Below, piece by piece: positions 17,368-25,674 of a stretch of DNA of 64,000 nucleotides. Below the pieces are notes generated by a model. That model made no database searches, was not told the origin of the DNA, and was given only the letters and a program-made list of their open reading frames with translations. This DNA comes from Variovorax paradoxus (GTDB taxonomy: Bacteria; Pseudomonadota; Gammaproteobacteria; Burkholderiales; Burkholderiaceae_C): NCBI RefSeq assembly GCF_030811855.1, contig NZ_JAUSRN010000017.1, positions 1 to 64,000 on the forward strand. Direction: 5' to 3'. A program made the translations under genes and the position numbers. How positions within the stretch are numbered: the stretch's first letter is position 1; the number at the start of each line of letters is the position of its first letter.

Positions 17368-17853
17368 TCAACGGGGCGACTCACGGGAGTCGCGCAACTC
17401 AGGCGCTGGCCCTGGTGGCGTGCGGTGCAAAGCGATCAGTTCAAGTAGAACCTTTTTAAGTTCTTTCGAACGATTGGCACCAAATGGCTCCAAGACTGAA
17501 GCTTCGTGAGCATGCGCTTTGCGGATCAGGCCGGCAATCATCTTGTCCCCTGATCGCGTCATGCGCACCAAGGTAAGGCGGCGATCTTTGACGGCGGGCA
17601 ATCTTTCAACAAGGCCTTGCGCCTCCATGCGGTCTAGCAGACGAGTCACCGTAGGCTGCTTGCTGACACTTTTCTGAGCCAATTGCCCAATGGTGACCGG
17701 GCCGCTGTCCGCGAGCGTGGCTAGCACACGCCACTCGAGAACTGAGAGCCCGTTGGCTTGGACGATCTCATGGAATTCGGCCGAAATCAGTTGAGAGGCC
17801 TGCGCCAGGAGCGCGGGCAAGTAGGTATCTACAAAAGGCTGATTGTTGGACAT
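17368..17853 (-). CDS. MarR-family transcriptional regulator
   Basis: A 161-residue winged-helix regulator. The recognition region is IGQLAQKSVSKQPTVTRLLDRM at about 57-78, followed by the wing GLVERLPAVKDRRLTLVRMT, both standard for MarR. An ATG 15 bases further upstream (17868) is also possible. The C-terminus extends beyond the usual dimerisation helix with a Pro/Arg-rich tail, overlapping a GC hairpin at 17376-17393. It is convergent with the FAD oxidoreductase and lies downstream of the maleate isomerase pseudogene. Its targets are unknown; the A/T-rich repeats at 17240-17261 and 18878-18894 are candidates. Confidence 0.88.
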   Translation of the reverse strand: MSNNQPFVDTYLPALLAQASQLISAEFHEIVQANGLSVLEWRVLATLADSGPVTIGQLAQKSVSKQPTVTRLLDRMEAQGLVERLPAVKDRRLTLVRMTRSGDKMIAGLIRKAHAHEASVLEPFGANRSKELKKVLLELIALHRTPPGPAPELRDSRESPR

Positions 17854-17932
17854 GGTGTTCGCCACCATTGAGAATCAGGCAGCTGTGAGGGCAAGGGCGC
17901 ATTGTAGTTTTAGCCTTACTTAAGCACCAGAA

Positions 17933-17963
17933 ACTGTCCACCGTGACGGGGTAGGTGGACAGT
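17933..17963. repeat. Hairpin ACTGTCCACC / GGTGGACAGT beside the duplicated segment
   Basis: A 10-base perfect inverted repeat with an 11-base loop lies 8 bases before the left end of the duplicated maleate isomerase segment. It is not followed by a T-run on either strand, so a simple terminator is unlikely. Related TGTCCACCT occurs at 27827-27834, next to the IS66 relic. It may be a leftover transposon end; I cannot name the element. Confidence 0.4.
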
Positions 17964-17968
17964 CTCCT

Positions 17969-18726
17969 TTAGTTGAATTTTCCGGAGAGAAGTGATCCGA
18001 AGCCTGGGACGTTGGTGGAGAGGCCCAGTCGTTTGAGCATGAAGTAGGTGGTGGCGACGGAGGAGGAGAGGACGGGGATGCGCAGGCGGTCCTCGATGGG
18101 CTGAAGGGAGGGCAGAGAGGGCATCTGGACGCATGCGGAGGCGACGATGGCGTCGACGCCAGAGGTGTTGAGCTTGCGAGTGATCTCGATGGGAGCGCGG
18201 GGGTCCTGACGGCCCACTTCGAGGTTGTCTGGGATTTCCAGGGAGATGCTGTCGACGACCTCGATGCCCTCGTTCTCGATGTAGTCGATGACGAGTTGCG
18301 TCAGGGCTTCATGTAGGGGGTGAGGATGGAGACCTTCTTGGCCCCGATCGTGTGCAAGCCATCGACCAATGCACCAGCGCTGGTCACGACGGGGGCGGGG
18401 CCTGCGTTGTCGACGGTGAGTTGGTGCAGACGTTTCTCGGATTGGCGGTGGTAGCCCAGGCCCATGGCCATGATGGCGACGAGGCAGGCGTAGCCGAGCA
18501 CGTCGACGCGGGCGTCGGAGAGCTCGAGCGCGCAGCGGTCGCTATCTTTGTCCATGGATGCCAGCTCGTCTTTTGTGACGTGCTTCATGCGCATGCGGCT
18601 GGAGTGGAAGGTGAACCGCTCGGGGTGGAGCGCTTCACGGGCGCGCAGGGCGGGGACCTCCGTCTCCATGGTGGTGTTGGAGGAGGGCACGATCTGGCCA
18701 ATGCGGTAGCTGCGGGCAGCGCTCAT
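17969..18726 (-). pseudogene. Frameshifted copy of the maleate isomerase gene
   Basis: This is a nearly identical copy of the intact gene at 48430-49191. The N-terminal half begins with MSAARSYRIGQIVPSSNTTM at 18726 and runs to about 18300. There a run of four G in the intact gene is three G here (18304-18306), shifting the frame. The rest, including the second catalytic-Cys region ASACVQMPSL and the end GSLLSGKFN, continues in another frame. One 3-base deletion near residue 25 is in frame. A split product is unlikely to be active because the two catalytic cysteines fall on opposite sides of the shift. The few differences suggest the copy is recent. Confidence 0.92.
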
Positions 18727-18783
18727 GGCTGGGCTTCCTGGTTGGGTTCCGGGGAGGGTTCGAGGGCGATGGGTCCGAAGTCG
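17971..18783. repeat. Direct repeat copy A (about 813 bp), matches 48432-49248
   Basis: The segment matches 48432-49248 in the same orientation with about a dozen differences counted by eye, including one single-base and one three-base deletion. It contains the whole maleate isomerase gene plus about 57 bases of the end of the neighbouring nitrilase gene. Because the nitrilase is complete only at the other locus, that locus is the likely source. Confidence 0.93.
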
Positions 18784-19330
18784 CCCATGCGGACGCCTAC
18801 GCCCATCCGCCACCGAGCAATGCCAAGTTCTGATATCTGGTCTCGTACTGGTGTTTTCCCGGGCAAAACAAAAGTGGTTTACTGGTAAAGTAAATTTTCA
18901 ACCCGGTAGACGCTGAGGCGATGGGTTTGGCGTGAATCTTGCTCGACACGAAGCGAGCTCACGTTGCCTGATTGGGTGAAACAGTGAGGGCACTTTCGGT
19001 CACTGCTTCTCTCTGGGGGTGAATCGACATGCGCGCTCTACTCGTATTCAGTGTTCGCGAGACCTTGTAGGCCTTTTTTTGGGAATGTTTCATCGATCAA
19101 GCGGACCTGTTTGGTGACAGAGAGCTCCCGCAATGCTGGTAAACGAAGCATTGAATTTGGGAGCATTGCGTGTCGCCCGCTGTTCGTGCTTGCCCCTTTA
19201 GCCGAGGCGCGCACATCCTTCATGAATTTTGTCCTCCCGATCTTTAGCAATCGGAACGCTCCTAGGGTGACGTGCCCTCGCAAAAGCCTCGCACGTCATA
19301 CGTCTACATCCAGCGCACGGGAACTTACTA
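18784..19330. other. Intergenic region upstream of AraC gene
   Basis: No gene is recognised in these 547 bases. They hold the inverted repeat at 18878-18894, a second one (CAGTGA-N12-TCACTG at 18982-19005), and a T7 run near 19075. The stretch probably contains the promoter of the AraC gene at 19331 and scar sequence next to the duplication. Confidence 0.4.
18878..18894. promoter_or_regulatory. Inverted repeat TTTACT-N5-AGTAAA, possible operator
   Basis: A 6+6 perfect inverted repeat in an A/T-rich patch just beyond the duplicated segment. Its size fits MarR-type operators. The same half-site appears at 17247-17252 and at 59128-59133, upstream of the second ior operon. No binding data exist, so this is a candidate only. 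Confidence 0.35.
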
Positions 19331-20350
19331 ATGGCCAGTCTTGTTCAGCCGCCTCCAAATGAAAACACAGTTCCCTGTCGTCCAGGGGACTTCGAGACGG
19401 TCAGTTCGGCTCATTTCCTAAATCAGGCTCCCTGGCAGGTGCCATATGAGTACGGGACGGTTTGCTACCGTGCCGCTGAAAGAGCAGAGGAGCGATTGCT
19501 GCTGGACCAGAACATCCTTGGTGTCGAGCTGACACCAGGGATCGTACGAGTTCAAGTCGATTCCGGGCGCAAATCAAGTAACACAGTGCTCGCGGGCGCG
19601 CTCTATTTTGTTCGTGCCGGGTCTGTGCTTCATGTCCAGAAAGAACAGCCGATCGACTTTGTATTCGCGACGATCGACACCGAGAATCTAAATCGGATCT
19701 GGGACGAGCTTGGAGGCAGTGGTTCAGTTCCCCATCTGGAGTTCAATATTGAGGACTCCTTGATCCAGGAACTGGCGTGGAAACTCAGAAAAGCATTTTG
19801 CTCGGACGTCGTTGACGTGGGGTTGGTGGCATCAGATTTTGTCCGGCAGGCAATCACCAGGCTCGTGCAGAAAGAGGATGGAGGACATCGCCGATTCAGG
19901 TACAAGTTGGCACCGTATCAGCTGCGATCGGCGCTTGAATTCATCAACGAGAACCTTGCTTCCTCGCTGAAGGTCGAGATGCTCGCCAACGACCTTGCCC
20001 GCTGCAGCGGCTTCTACTTCGCACATGCCTTCACGGAGATGTTGGGTTGTTCACCTCACCAGTACATACTGGATCGGAGACTGTGCTCCGCCCACGAGCT
20101 GATTCGGCTTTCTAAGTGCTCCTTGGCCGAAATCGCCTACACCGTCGGATTCTCTAGTCAAGCTCACATGACAACGACGTTCTGCAAGAGGTTCGGCGTT
20201 ACGCCGGGCCGCCTGCGCCAGTCCGTGAGAACCACCACTCACTTGCACAAAGTCCGCGGTGTTCAACAAATCGTTTTCGACGCAGATGAGGACGATTTTT
20301 CTGGTGCTCTGACGATCTCCAGCCAGTCGAGTCGTGTAAGCATTCAGTAG
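19331..20350 (+). CDS. AraC-family transcriptional regulator
   Basis: A 339-residue regulator. The N-terminal two thirds has no strong family motif but resembles the AraC sensing domain of many catabolic activators. The DNA-binding region is about residues 195-300: LRSALEFINENLASSLKVEMLANDL, then YILDRRLCSAHELI and LAEIAYTVGFSSQAHMTTTFCKRFGVTPG, which is the AraC signature. It faces away from the pseudogene on its left and converges with the RND-transporter operon on its right, so its targets are not evident from position. Confidence 0.9.
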   Translation: MASLVQPPPNENTVPCRPGDFETVSSAHFLNQAPWQVPYEYGTVCYRAAERAEERLLLDQNILGVELTPGIVRVQVDSGRKSSNTVLAGALYFVRAGSVLHVQKEQPIDFVFATIDTENLNRIWDELGGSGSVPHLEFNIEDSLIQELAWKLRKAFCSDVVDVGLVASDFVRQAITRLVQKEDGGHRRFRYKLAPYQLRSALEFINENLASSLKVEMLANDLARCSGFYFAHAFTEMLGCSPHQYILDRRLCSAHELIRLSKCSLAEIAYTVGFSSQAHMTTTFCKRFGVTPGRLRQSVRTTTHLHKVRGVQQIVFDADEDDFSGALTISSQSSRVSIQ

Positions 20351-20761
20351 TCGTGACTAGGGGTCAAACTGCCTGCCTCGCGTTTGAAGAAAAATCGAGA
20401 CAACAGGGGACCTGGTGAACTGGGACTCGGACAGCTCGAGCGAAGAACCAGCACGGTTCAAATCAGATTGGTGCGATTTGGGTTGCCCATTTCAGACTTG
20501 ATTGGCGGTCGCATGCGGAGAGTCAACGCGTGATACGAACTCTCAGTTGGATAGGTACGACGGCCCGGTCTTACGAGGGCTCAAATTCAACGTCGCGTTG
20601 TTCATGAATCGAAGTTTGGGCCGGGAGTGCCATTGTTTCGGCCCCTGTCGCTGGCGTACAGTCCCGGCAGCCCCTCCGGGCCACGTCGGCCAAGTTAGTC
20701 CGAAATCACGATAACCCTTCGTGCCCGACGTTTTCCAAAGCCCTGCGCGCATGCTGAAGGT
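20351..20761. other. Intergenic region, no gene recognised
   Basis: These 411 bases separate the AraC gene from the 3' end of the convergent RND transporter gene. Short open frames on both strands (up to about 70 codons) have no recognisable similarity. No clear terminator was seen. Confidence 0.4.
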
Positions 20762-23242
20762 TCATTGTCTTCCGAGAGCAGGAACTTGTCGGATGCCATG
20801 CGCCTCACCCAACCCGGCGCTCGGAACTGAGCCGTCATTCACAGTTGAAATCTCACCAGGTGCCTTTTTGGCTTCTGCTTTCAACGTAGGGCGAAGCAGG
20901 AAGTGAGCGAGTGCTGGCAACAGAATGAGCGCGCCCAGCATGTTCCACAGGAACATGAATGCGAGCAGGAGTCCCATATCCGCTTGAAACTTGATCGGGC
21001 TCGCAACCCAAGTGATAACCCCTGTGGCCAACGTTGCACCCGTGAGCATGACAACCTTGCCCGTAAAGAGAAGTGCACTGTGATAAGCCTCAGACAAAGT
21101 TGCACCCTGGCGCAGGCGGGTCAAGGTTACGGAGAGAATATACAAGGCGTAGTCGACGCCAATGCCGACCCCCAGGGCAATTACTGGCAGAGTCGCAACC
21201 TTGACGCCGATGCCCAGGGCCACCATGAGCGCCTCAGCTAGCATTGAAGTCAGCATCAGGGGGAGTACCGCTACCACCACCGCTCTCCATGAACGGAAGG
21301 TGATGAAGCACAGGGTCACCACTGCGGCATACACCACGAACAACATGAGCCACCAGGCATTTTTCACGACAATGTTTGTCGCGACCTCAATGCCGGCCGA
21401 GCCGGCCGCGAGCAAAAACTGAACGTCAGCACTGTCGTTGTTGCGAGCGAACTGCTCCACGTGAGAGACCACTCGTTCCAAAGTGGCGGCCTTGTGATCG
21501 CGAAGGTAGACATTGAGAGTTAACAGGCCGCAGCTTTCGCTATATAGCTCGCGCGGCGCGCCAGCGGCGATCGTGTTGATCATGTCCTGGTTGTGAAGAA
21601 ACTCATACCACTTCGGATTTCCCTCATTCAAACCGGTGAGAACGCGCCGGCTCAGCAGTGCGAGGGAACTCGTGCTTTCGACACCATCCAGCTGGCGCAG
21701 CTCCCATTCCAAAGTGTCCACCTTATTCAGTGTCTCGTACCTGGAGCACTGGCCGTCGGGCGTCTTGACCATGACTGCTAGTACATCGCTCGATGCGCCG
21801 TACGCAGAGTTGATGAAGTTCACATCTCGGTTGTAGCGACTATCGGGACGAAGCTCTGGAGCGCCCGGGTCCAGGTCCCCGACCTTGAGCTGGGTGCTTG
21901 CTGCAATGCCGATAGCGGCCAGAATGGCAGAAAGCAATATCGCCCGGGAGGCCCACTTTCGTTGCGTGAAAAGATCAAGGAAGCGCCAGATAGGCTTGGT
22001 AGAGGTGTTCTGTTCTGCGCGAAGACTTCGCGCTGCAGCCTTGGCGCTCACCCCTGTGTAGCTCAGCAGAATCGGGAGCAAAATCAGATTGGTAAAAATT
22101 AGAACTGCCACACCAATTGAGGCTGCAATCGCTAGTTCTCGGATGACCTGGATGTCAATTACTAGCAAGACGGCAAAGCCCACAGCATCGGCCAGCAGGG
22201 CCGTGAGCCCGGCCACGAACAGGCGGCGGAAGGTGAACCTCGCCGCAACCAGCCTGTGGGTGCCGCGGCCTACATCCTGCATGATCCCGTTCATCTTCTG
22301 TGCTCCATGGCTCATCCCGATTGCGAACACGAGAAATGGCACGAGGATCGAGTAAGGGTCGATGGAGTAACCCAACGCAGGCAGTAACCCCAACTGCCAA
22401 ATGACGGCGATTAAGGAAGCCAAAACCACGAGTGCCGTGGATCTTGCGCATCGTGTGTACCAGAAGACGGCAGCTGCAGCGACCAAAACTGCCACTCCGA
22501 AGAAAAGCAGAACGGCACGCACGCCATCCATCAGATCGCCAACAATTTTGGCGAATCCGGTGATGTGAATCGTGACTCCCTGGGCCTCATACTTGGCACG
22601 AAGTGCCTCAAGCTTCTTTGAAAGAACCGCATAGTCCAGTGTGTCGCCCTGTGCGTCTCTCGCCATCAGCGGTATGTAGATGACGCTCGACCTGCCGTCC
22701 AGGGCAACCAGTTGGCCAATCTCTCCTGAGCGAGCAATGTTGGCGCTCAACTCCCGCAGACTTTGATCGCTACCGTCGTATCCCTCCGGGATGACCGGGC
22801 CGCCATCAAGGCCTTCTTCAGTGACACCGACCCACCGAGTGCTTGGTGTCCACAAGGACTTCATCTGAACTCGGTTTACGCCTGGTGTGAGGAAGATTTC
22901 GTCGCTCAATTGCCGAAGCACTTCCAGATACTTGGCGTCGTAAATGCTTCCCGACGGGTTCGCCACTGCGACTCGTACGGCATTGCCTAGTCCGGTCAGG
23001 TCGTTCTGATAACGCAGGAAATTCTCGATGTAGGGATGATGGGTCGGGATCGTCTTTTCGAAGCTGGCATTCACATGCAGTCGTGTCGTCTGCCAGCCGA
23101 GCAAAATAGTCACCAAAAAGCAAAGCAGAACGACGATGCCGCGATGATTGAAGAGCGCCCGTTCGATTGCTGAGCCGGTGGTCGTGTCGAAGTCTTCCAG
23201 TCTGCGAGGAGGGGCATCTTGGTCGAGAAGGGAAGGAGTCAT
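20762..23242 (-). CDS. RND/MMPL-family transporter
   Basis: Inner-membrane protein of 826 residues with two repeats, each one membrane helix, a large periplasmic domain and five further helices. The family core is visible at FLVFAIGMSHGAQKMNG in the first half and IALGVGIGVDYALYILSVTL in the second. The size and single-gene layout fit the MMPL/HpnN-like subgroup, which moves lipids or hydrophobic compounds, rather than the tripartite drug pumps. It overlaps the YCF48-like gene by 4 bases (ATGA) and is the last gene of a four-gene operon with DUF1329 and DUF1302. The C-terminus after KKAPGE looks unstructured. Confidence 0.9.
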   Translation of the reverse strand: MTPSLLDQDAPPRRLEDFDTTTGSAIERALFNHRGIVVLLCFLVTILLGWQTTRLHVNASFEKTIPTHHPYIENFLRYQNDLTGLGNAVRVAVANPSGSIYDAKYLEVLRQLSDEIFLTPGVNRVQMKSLWTPSTRWVGVTEEGLDGGPVIPEGYDGSDQSLRELSANIARSGEIGQLVALDGRSSVIYIPLMARDAQGDTLDYAVLSKKLEALRAKYEAQGVTIHITGFAKIVGDLMDGVRAVLLFFGVAVLVAAAAVFWYTRCARSTALVVLASLIAVIWQLGLLPALGYSIDPYSILVPFLVFAIGMSHGAQKMNGIMQDVGRGTHRLVAARFTFRRLFVAGLTALLADAVGFAVLLVIDIQVIRELAIAASIGVAVLIFTNLILLPILLSYTGVSAKAAARSLRAEQNTSTKPIWRFLDLFTQRKWASRAILLSAILAAIGIAASTQLKVGDLDPGAPELRPDSRYNRDVNFINSAYGASSDVLAVMVKTPDGQCSRYETLNKVDTLEWELRQLDGVESTSSLALLSRRVLTGLNEGNPKWYEFLHNQDMINTIAAGAPRELYSESCGLLTLNVYLRDHKAATLERVVSHVEQFARNNDSADVQFLLAAGSAGIEVATNIVVKNAWWLMLFVVYAAVVTLCFITFRSWRAVVVAVLPLMLTSMLAEALMVALGIGVKVATLPVIALGVGIGVDYALYILSVTLTRLRQGATLSEAYHSALLFTGKVVMLTGATLATGVITWVASPIKFQADMGLLLAFMFLWNMLGALILLPALAHFLLRPTLKAEAKKAPGEISTVNDGSVPSAGLGEAHGIRQVPALGRQ

Positions 23243-24288
23243 TTTTTGTTTTCCGAGTTGACCATTACTGCCCCGTGTCCACCGAGAAGTAGCACTTGCT
23301 CAGGGCTCACTGACAAGATGGAAAACAGGGGCGGGAGGCCAGCGCGCTCTACGGTCAAGATGTTTGGTGAACCAGTGGGAGCCGTGGTCAGGAGTTCACC
23401 GCCCATGGTCGCGAGCAGAACTTGCCCACTGCTGCGGACCGCTGAGGCAGTGACAGAAGAGGTCTGCGGAGCTACCAGTTGGCTCCAGTTGATACCGCCG
23501 TCGACAGAACGCCATACGTTGCCGCGCATGCCGCCAAGGAGGATGTCCTGAGTAGTTGCCAATTCCGCCGTAAAAAAACTGCCGTGATAGGGGGTGCTGA
23601 TGCGTCTGAAGGTGGCACCTGAGTCATCGGAACGCAGTGCAAGACCCTGTTCTCCCGCCAGAAGAATTGTGCTGCCCTTGGCACGAACTGCATACCAATG
23701 CAGGGCCTTGGGGTTCGGAAGCCTTGTCATCCATGAACGCCATGTCTTGCCTCCATCCTCGGTGTAGAAGGCAAGGTTGTAGGCGCCCACGATCAGCACG
23801 CGCTGTGCGTCGAAAACGTGTAGATCAAGAAACGGCTTATCTGCACCGTCATTCACCAATCTTTGGGCTTCACGTAGCGCATTGGAGTCCTCGCTGGCTT
23901 CTGCCTCTTGGAGGACGAGGCGGGCCGCCTTCTTTCCGTCAAATCGGGGGAGCCAGCTATTGCCTCCGTCCTGGGTCGCGAGGACGACGCCCGAATGGCC
24001 CACCGCATAGCCATGATTCGCGTCCGCGAAGCGAACGGCGGTCAAGGTCACTGCCACAGGAGACTGCGCTTGCCGCCATGTCGCGCCGCGGTCATCTGAG
24101 AGAACAATGATGCCGCGTTCTCCAACTGCTACCAGGCGGTCGCCGGCCTTGGCTGCACTGAGAAGGGCCGACCGAGATGCATGCGGAGACGAGAGAGCTG
24201 GACGGTCAATCGCATCCACCGCAGGCGACGAAAAGGCGGGAGCCGCCAGTGCCCCAGCGAGAACCACCATCAGTCGGTGCCATCTCAT
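23239..24288 (-). CDS. Exported YCF48/BNR-repeat beta-propeller protein
   Basis: A 349-residue protein with a signal peptide (MRWHRLMVVLAGALAAPAFS) and repeated Asp-box-like blocks such as SDDRGATWR, TQDGGNSW, TEDGGKTWR, SDDSGATFRR and SVDGGINWS. This is the pattern of YCF48/photosystem-stability-like seven-bladed propellers. Such proteins are usually assembly or binding factors rather than enzymes. The ATG at 24288 follows the DUF1329 stop by one base; a GTG 18 bases upstream would overlap it and is less likely. It probably acts in the periplasm with the adjacent RND transporter. Confidence 0.87.
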   Translation of the reverse strand: MRWHRLMVVLAGALAAPAFSSPAVDAIDRPALSSPHASRSALLSAAKAGDRLVAVGERGIIVLSDDRGATWRQAQSPVAVTLTAVRFADANHGYAVGHSGVVLATQDGGNSWLPRFDGKKAARLVLQEAEASEDSNALREAQRLVNDGADKPFLDLHVFDAQRVLIVGAYNLAFYTEDGGKTWRSWMTRLPNPKALHWYAVRAKGSTILLAGEQGLALRSDDSGATFRRISTPYHGSFFTAELATTQDILLGGMRGNVWRSVDGGINWSQLVAPQTSSVTASAVRSSGQVLLATMGGELLTTAPTGSPNILTVERAGLPPLFSILSVSPEQVLLLGGHGAVMVNSENKK

Positions 24289-24289
24289 A

Positions 24290-25648
24290 TCAGCGGACGC
24301 CCTCACCTGCCATAGCGTCAGGCGTGAAGACGCTGTCGGCTAGCCTCTTCTGGATTTCGTACTGCGTGCCTTTTGCGTTCTGGAAGTTGGCGAAGTAGCC
24401 AACGCCAGATAGAAGATCGTAGTAGCCATAGCCCGCGGTCACCAGTCCTGGCAATTCGGGCGCCACGAAGTTGTTAACCCAAATGGCCTTCCAGAGCTGA
24501 CCTTTTCCATCCCAGCGATCGACCAGCGCACACTGCCACGTGTCCTCGTCGCAGTAGTACCGGCTTTTCGTCGCTTGGTGGCGCTGGCCGGCCTTCAGAG
24601 TTGCGTCCACCACCCAAACTCGATGCAGTTCCCACCGCACATGATCTGGATTCACGAAGTTCGCTTTGAGCATTTCTTCATTGCTCTTCGGCTGCATCAT
24701 CTTGTTGTTGTTGTAAGGAACATAAAGTTCCTTCTTGCCGACCAGCTTCCAGTCGAAGCGATGCAGGCTTCCGTACCAGCCGAAGACCTCGTCAAAACTC
24801 ATCAAACCCGAGCTTGTGGGCGTGGGGGTATCACAGCATGGATTTGGCAGTTTTCGAACACGCCGTTGACCTGTCAGGTAGACCCAGCTCTGGTCTTTGC
24901 TGCTGTCGAGGCTGTTGCGGGCTACGATTGCCTCACCTGCGCGAATAGGCGGTCCGGAATTTTGAATCCGGATGGTGAAGAAGTCGCCCGTCTTGGCAAA
25001 TTCTTCCGGCGAGCCATCCTCGAAGTAGTAGGGCATTTGCTGTTCAGCCGCGCTGTCCAAGCTCATTACGCTGCGCCCGTCAGCAGTGAACTGGTAGTGC
25101 GTGCCGGAGAACCTCCAGGTTTGGCCCTGCCACCGCAGCGTGTGGTTCCACATGACCTCTTCGCCATTCTTGGGAATTGGGAAGGGAATCCCCCCATAAA
25201 CTCCTACTGGGATGCCATTGGCGTAGCTCCCTCGTGTCGCATTCTTGTAGGTGTTCTCGTAGACCCAGGCAGGCGCGGCCGCTGTGCGGTGAGTTGGGTA
25301 CACATCGATGCGGTAAGTGTCGGGGTACCGCTGAAGCATCGCTAGGGTTCCGTCAGCCAGCTTCTCGGCGTACTGCTGGGCATTTTTCGCGGTGATCGAG
25401 AACAGCGGTTTTTCGTCTTTGAAAGGGTCGCCGCGTTTGCCGTTGGGCTTGTCACCCGGAATCGGTTTGGTGTACCCACCGGTCCAGGCCGGAATTGTGC
25501 CGTCCTTGCTGCCTGCTTTCTCGCCTCCAAAGGGCGTCAGGTCAGACTTCAGTTTCGAGGCTTCTTCGGAAGTGACGCCTGCGTAATTTTGAGTTGCGAT
25601 TAATAGTGTGGCCAGTGCAATGGCCAACTTGCGGGGGATGGGGTGCAT
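24290..25648 (-). CDS. DUF1329 domain-containing exported protein
   Basis: A 452-residue protein with a signal peptide ending near NYAG. It shows the DUF1329 pattern: GSKDGTIPAWTGGYTKP near residue 48, then a large predicted beta-rich body with many Trp and Tyr. DUF1329 proteins have been placed in the LolB/LppX-like lipid-binding group by structure-based comparison, so a periplasmic carrier role is reasonable (inference). A strong GAGGAAG binding site precedes the ATG. It lies 26 bases after the DUF1302 gene and directly before the YCF48-like gene. Confidence 0.9.
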   Translation of the reverse strand: MHPIPRKLAIALATLLIATQNYAGVTSEEASKLKSDLTPFGGEKAGSKDGTIPAWTGGYTKPIPGDKPNGKRGDPFKDEKPLFSITAKNAQQYAEKLADGTLAMLQRYPDTYRIDVYPTHRTAAAPAWVYENTYKNATRGSYANGIPVGVYGGIPFPIPKNGEEVMWNHTLRWQGQTWRFSGTHYQFTADGRSVMSLDSAAEQQMPYYFEDGSPEEFAKTGDFFTIRIQNSGPPIRAGEAIVARNSLDSSKDQSWVYLTGQRRVRKLPNPCCDTPTPTSSGLMSFDEVFGWYGSLHRFDWKLVGKKELYVPYNNNKMMQPKSNEEMLKANFVNPDHVRWELHRVWVVDATLKAGQRHQATKSRYYCDEDTWQCALVDRWDGKGQLWKAIWVNNFVAPELPGLVTAGYGYYDLLSGVGYFANFQNAKGTQYEIQKRLADSVFTPDAMAGEGVR

Positions 25649-25674
25649 GTAGACTTCCTCGAAGGATGAATGGT

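Noticed and set aside
17376..17393. Rho-independent terminator after the MarR gene (GCGACTC-ACGG-GAGTCGC)
   Set aside because: The hairpin lies within the end of the MarR coding sequence and no T-run follows on either strand, so a terminator is not supported.
17933..17963. Complete insertion sequence end
   Set aside because: Only a single inverted repeat was found, with no matching partner or transposase at this position; it is reported only as a hairpin.
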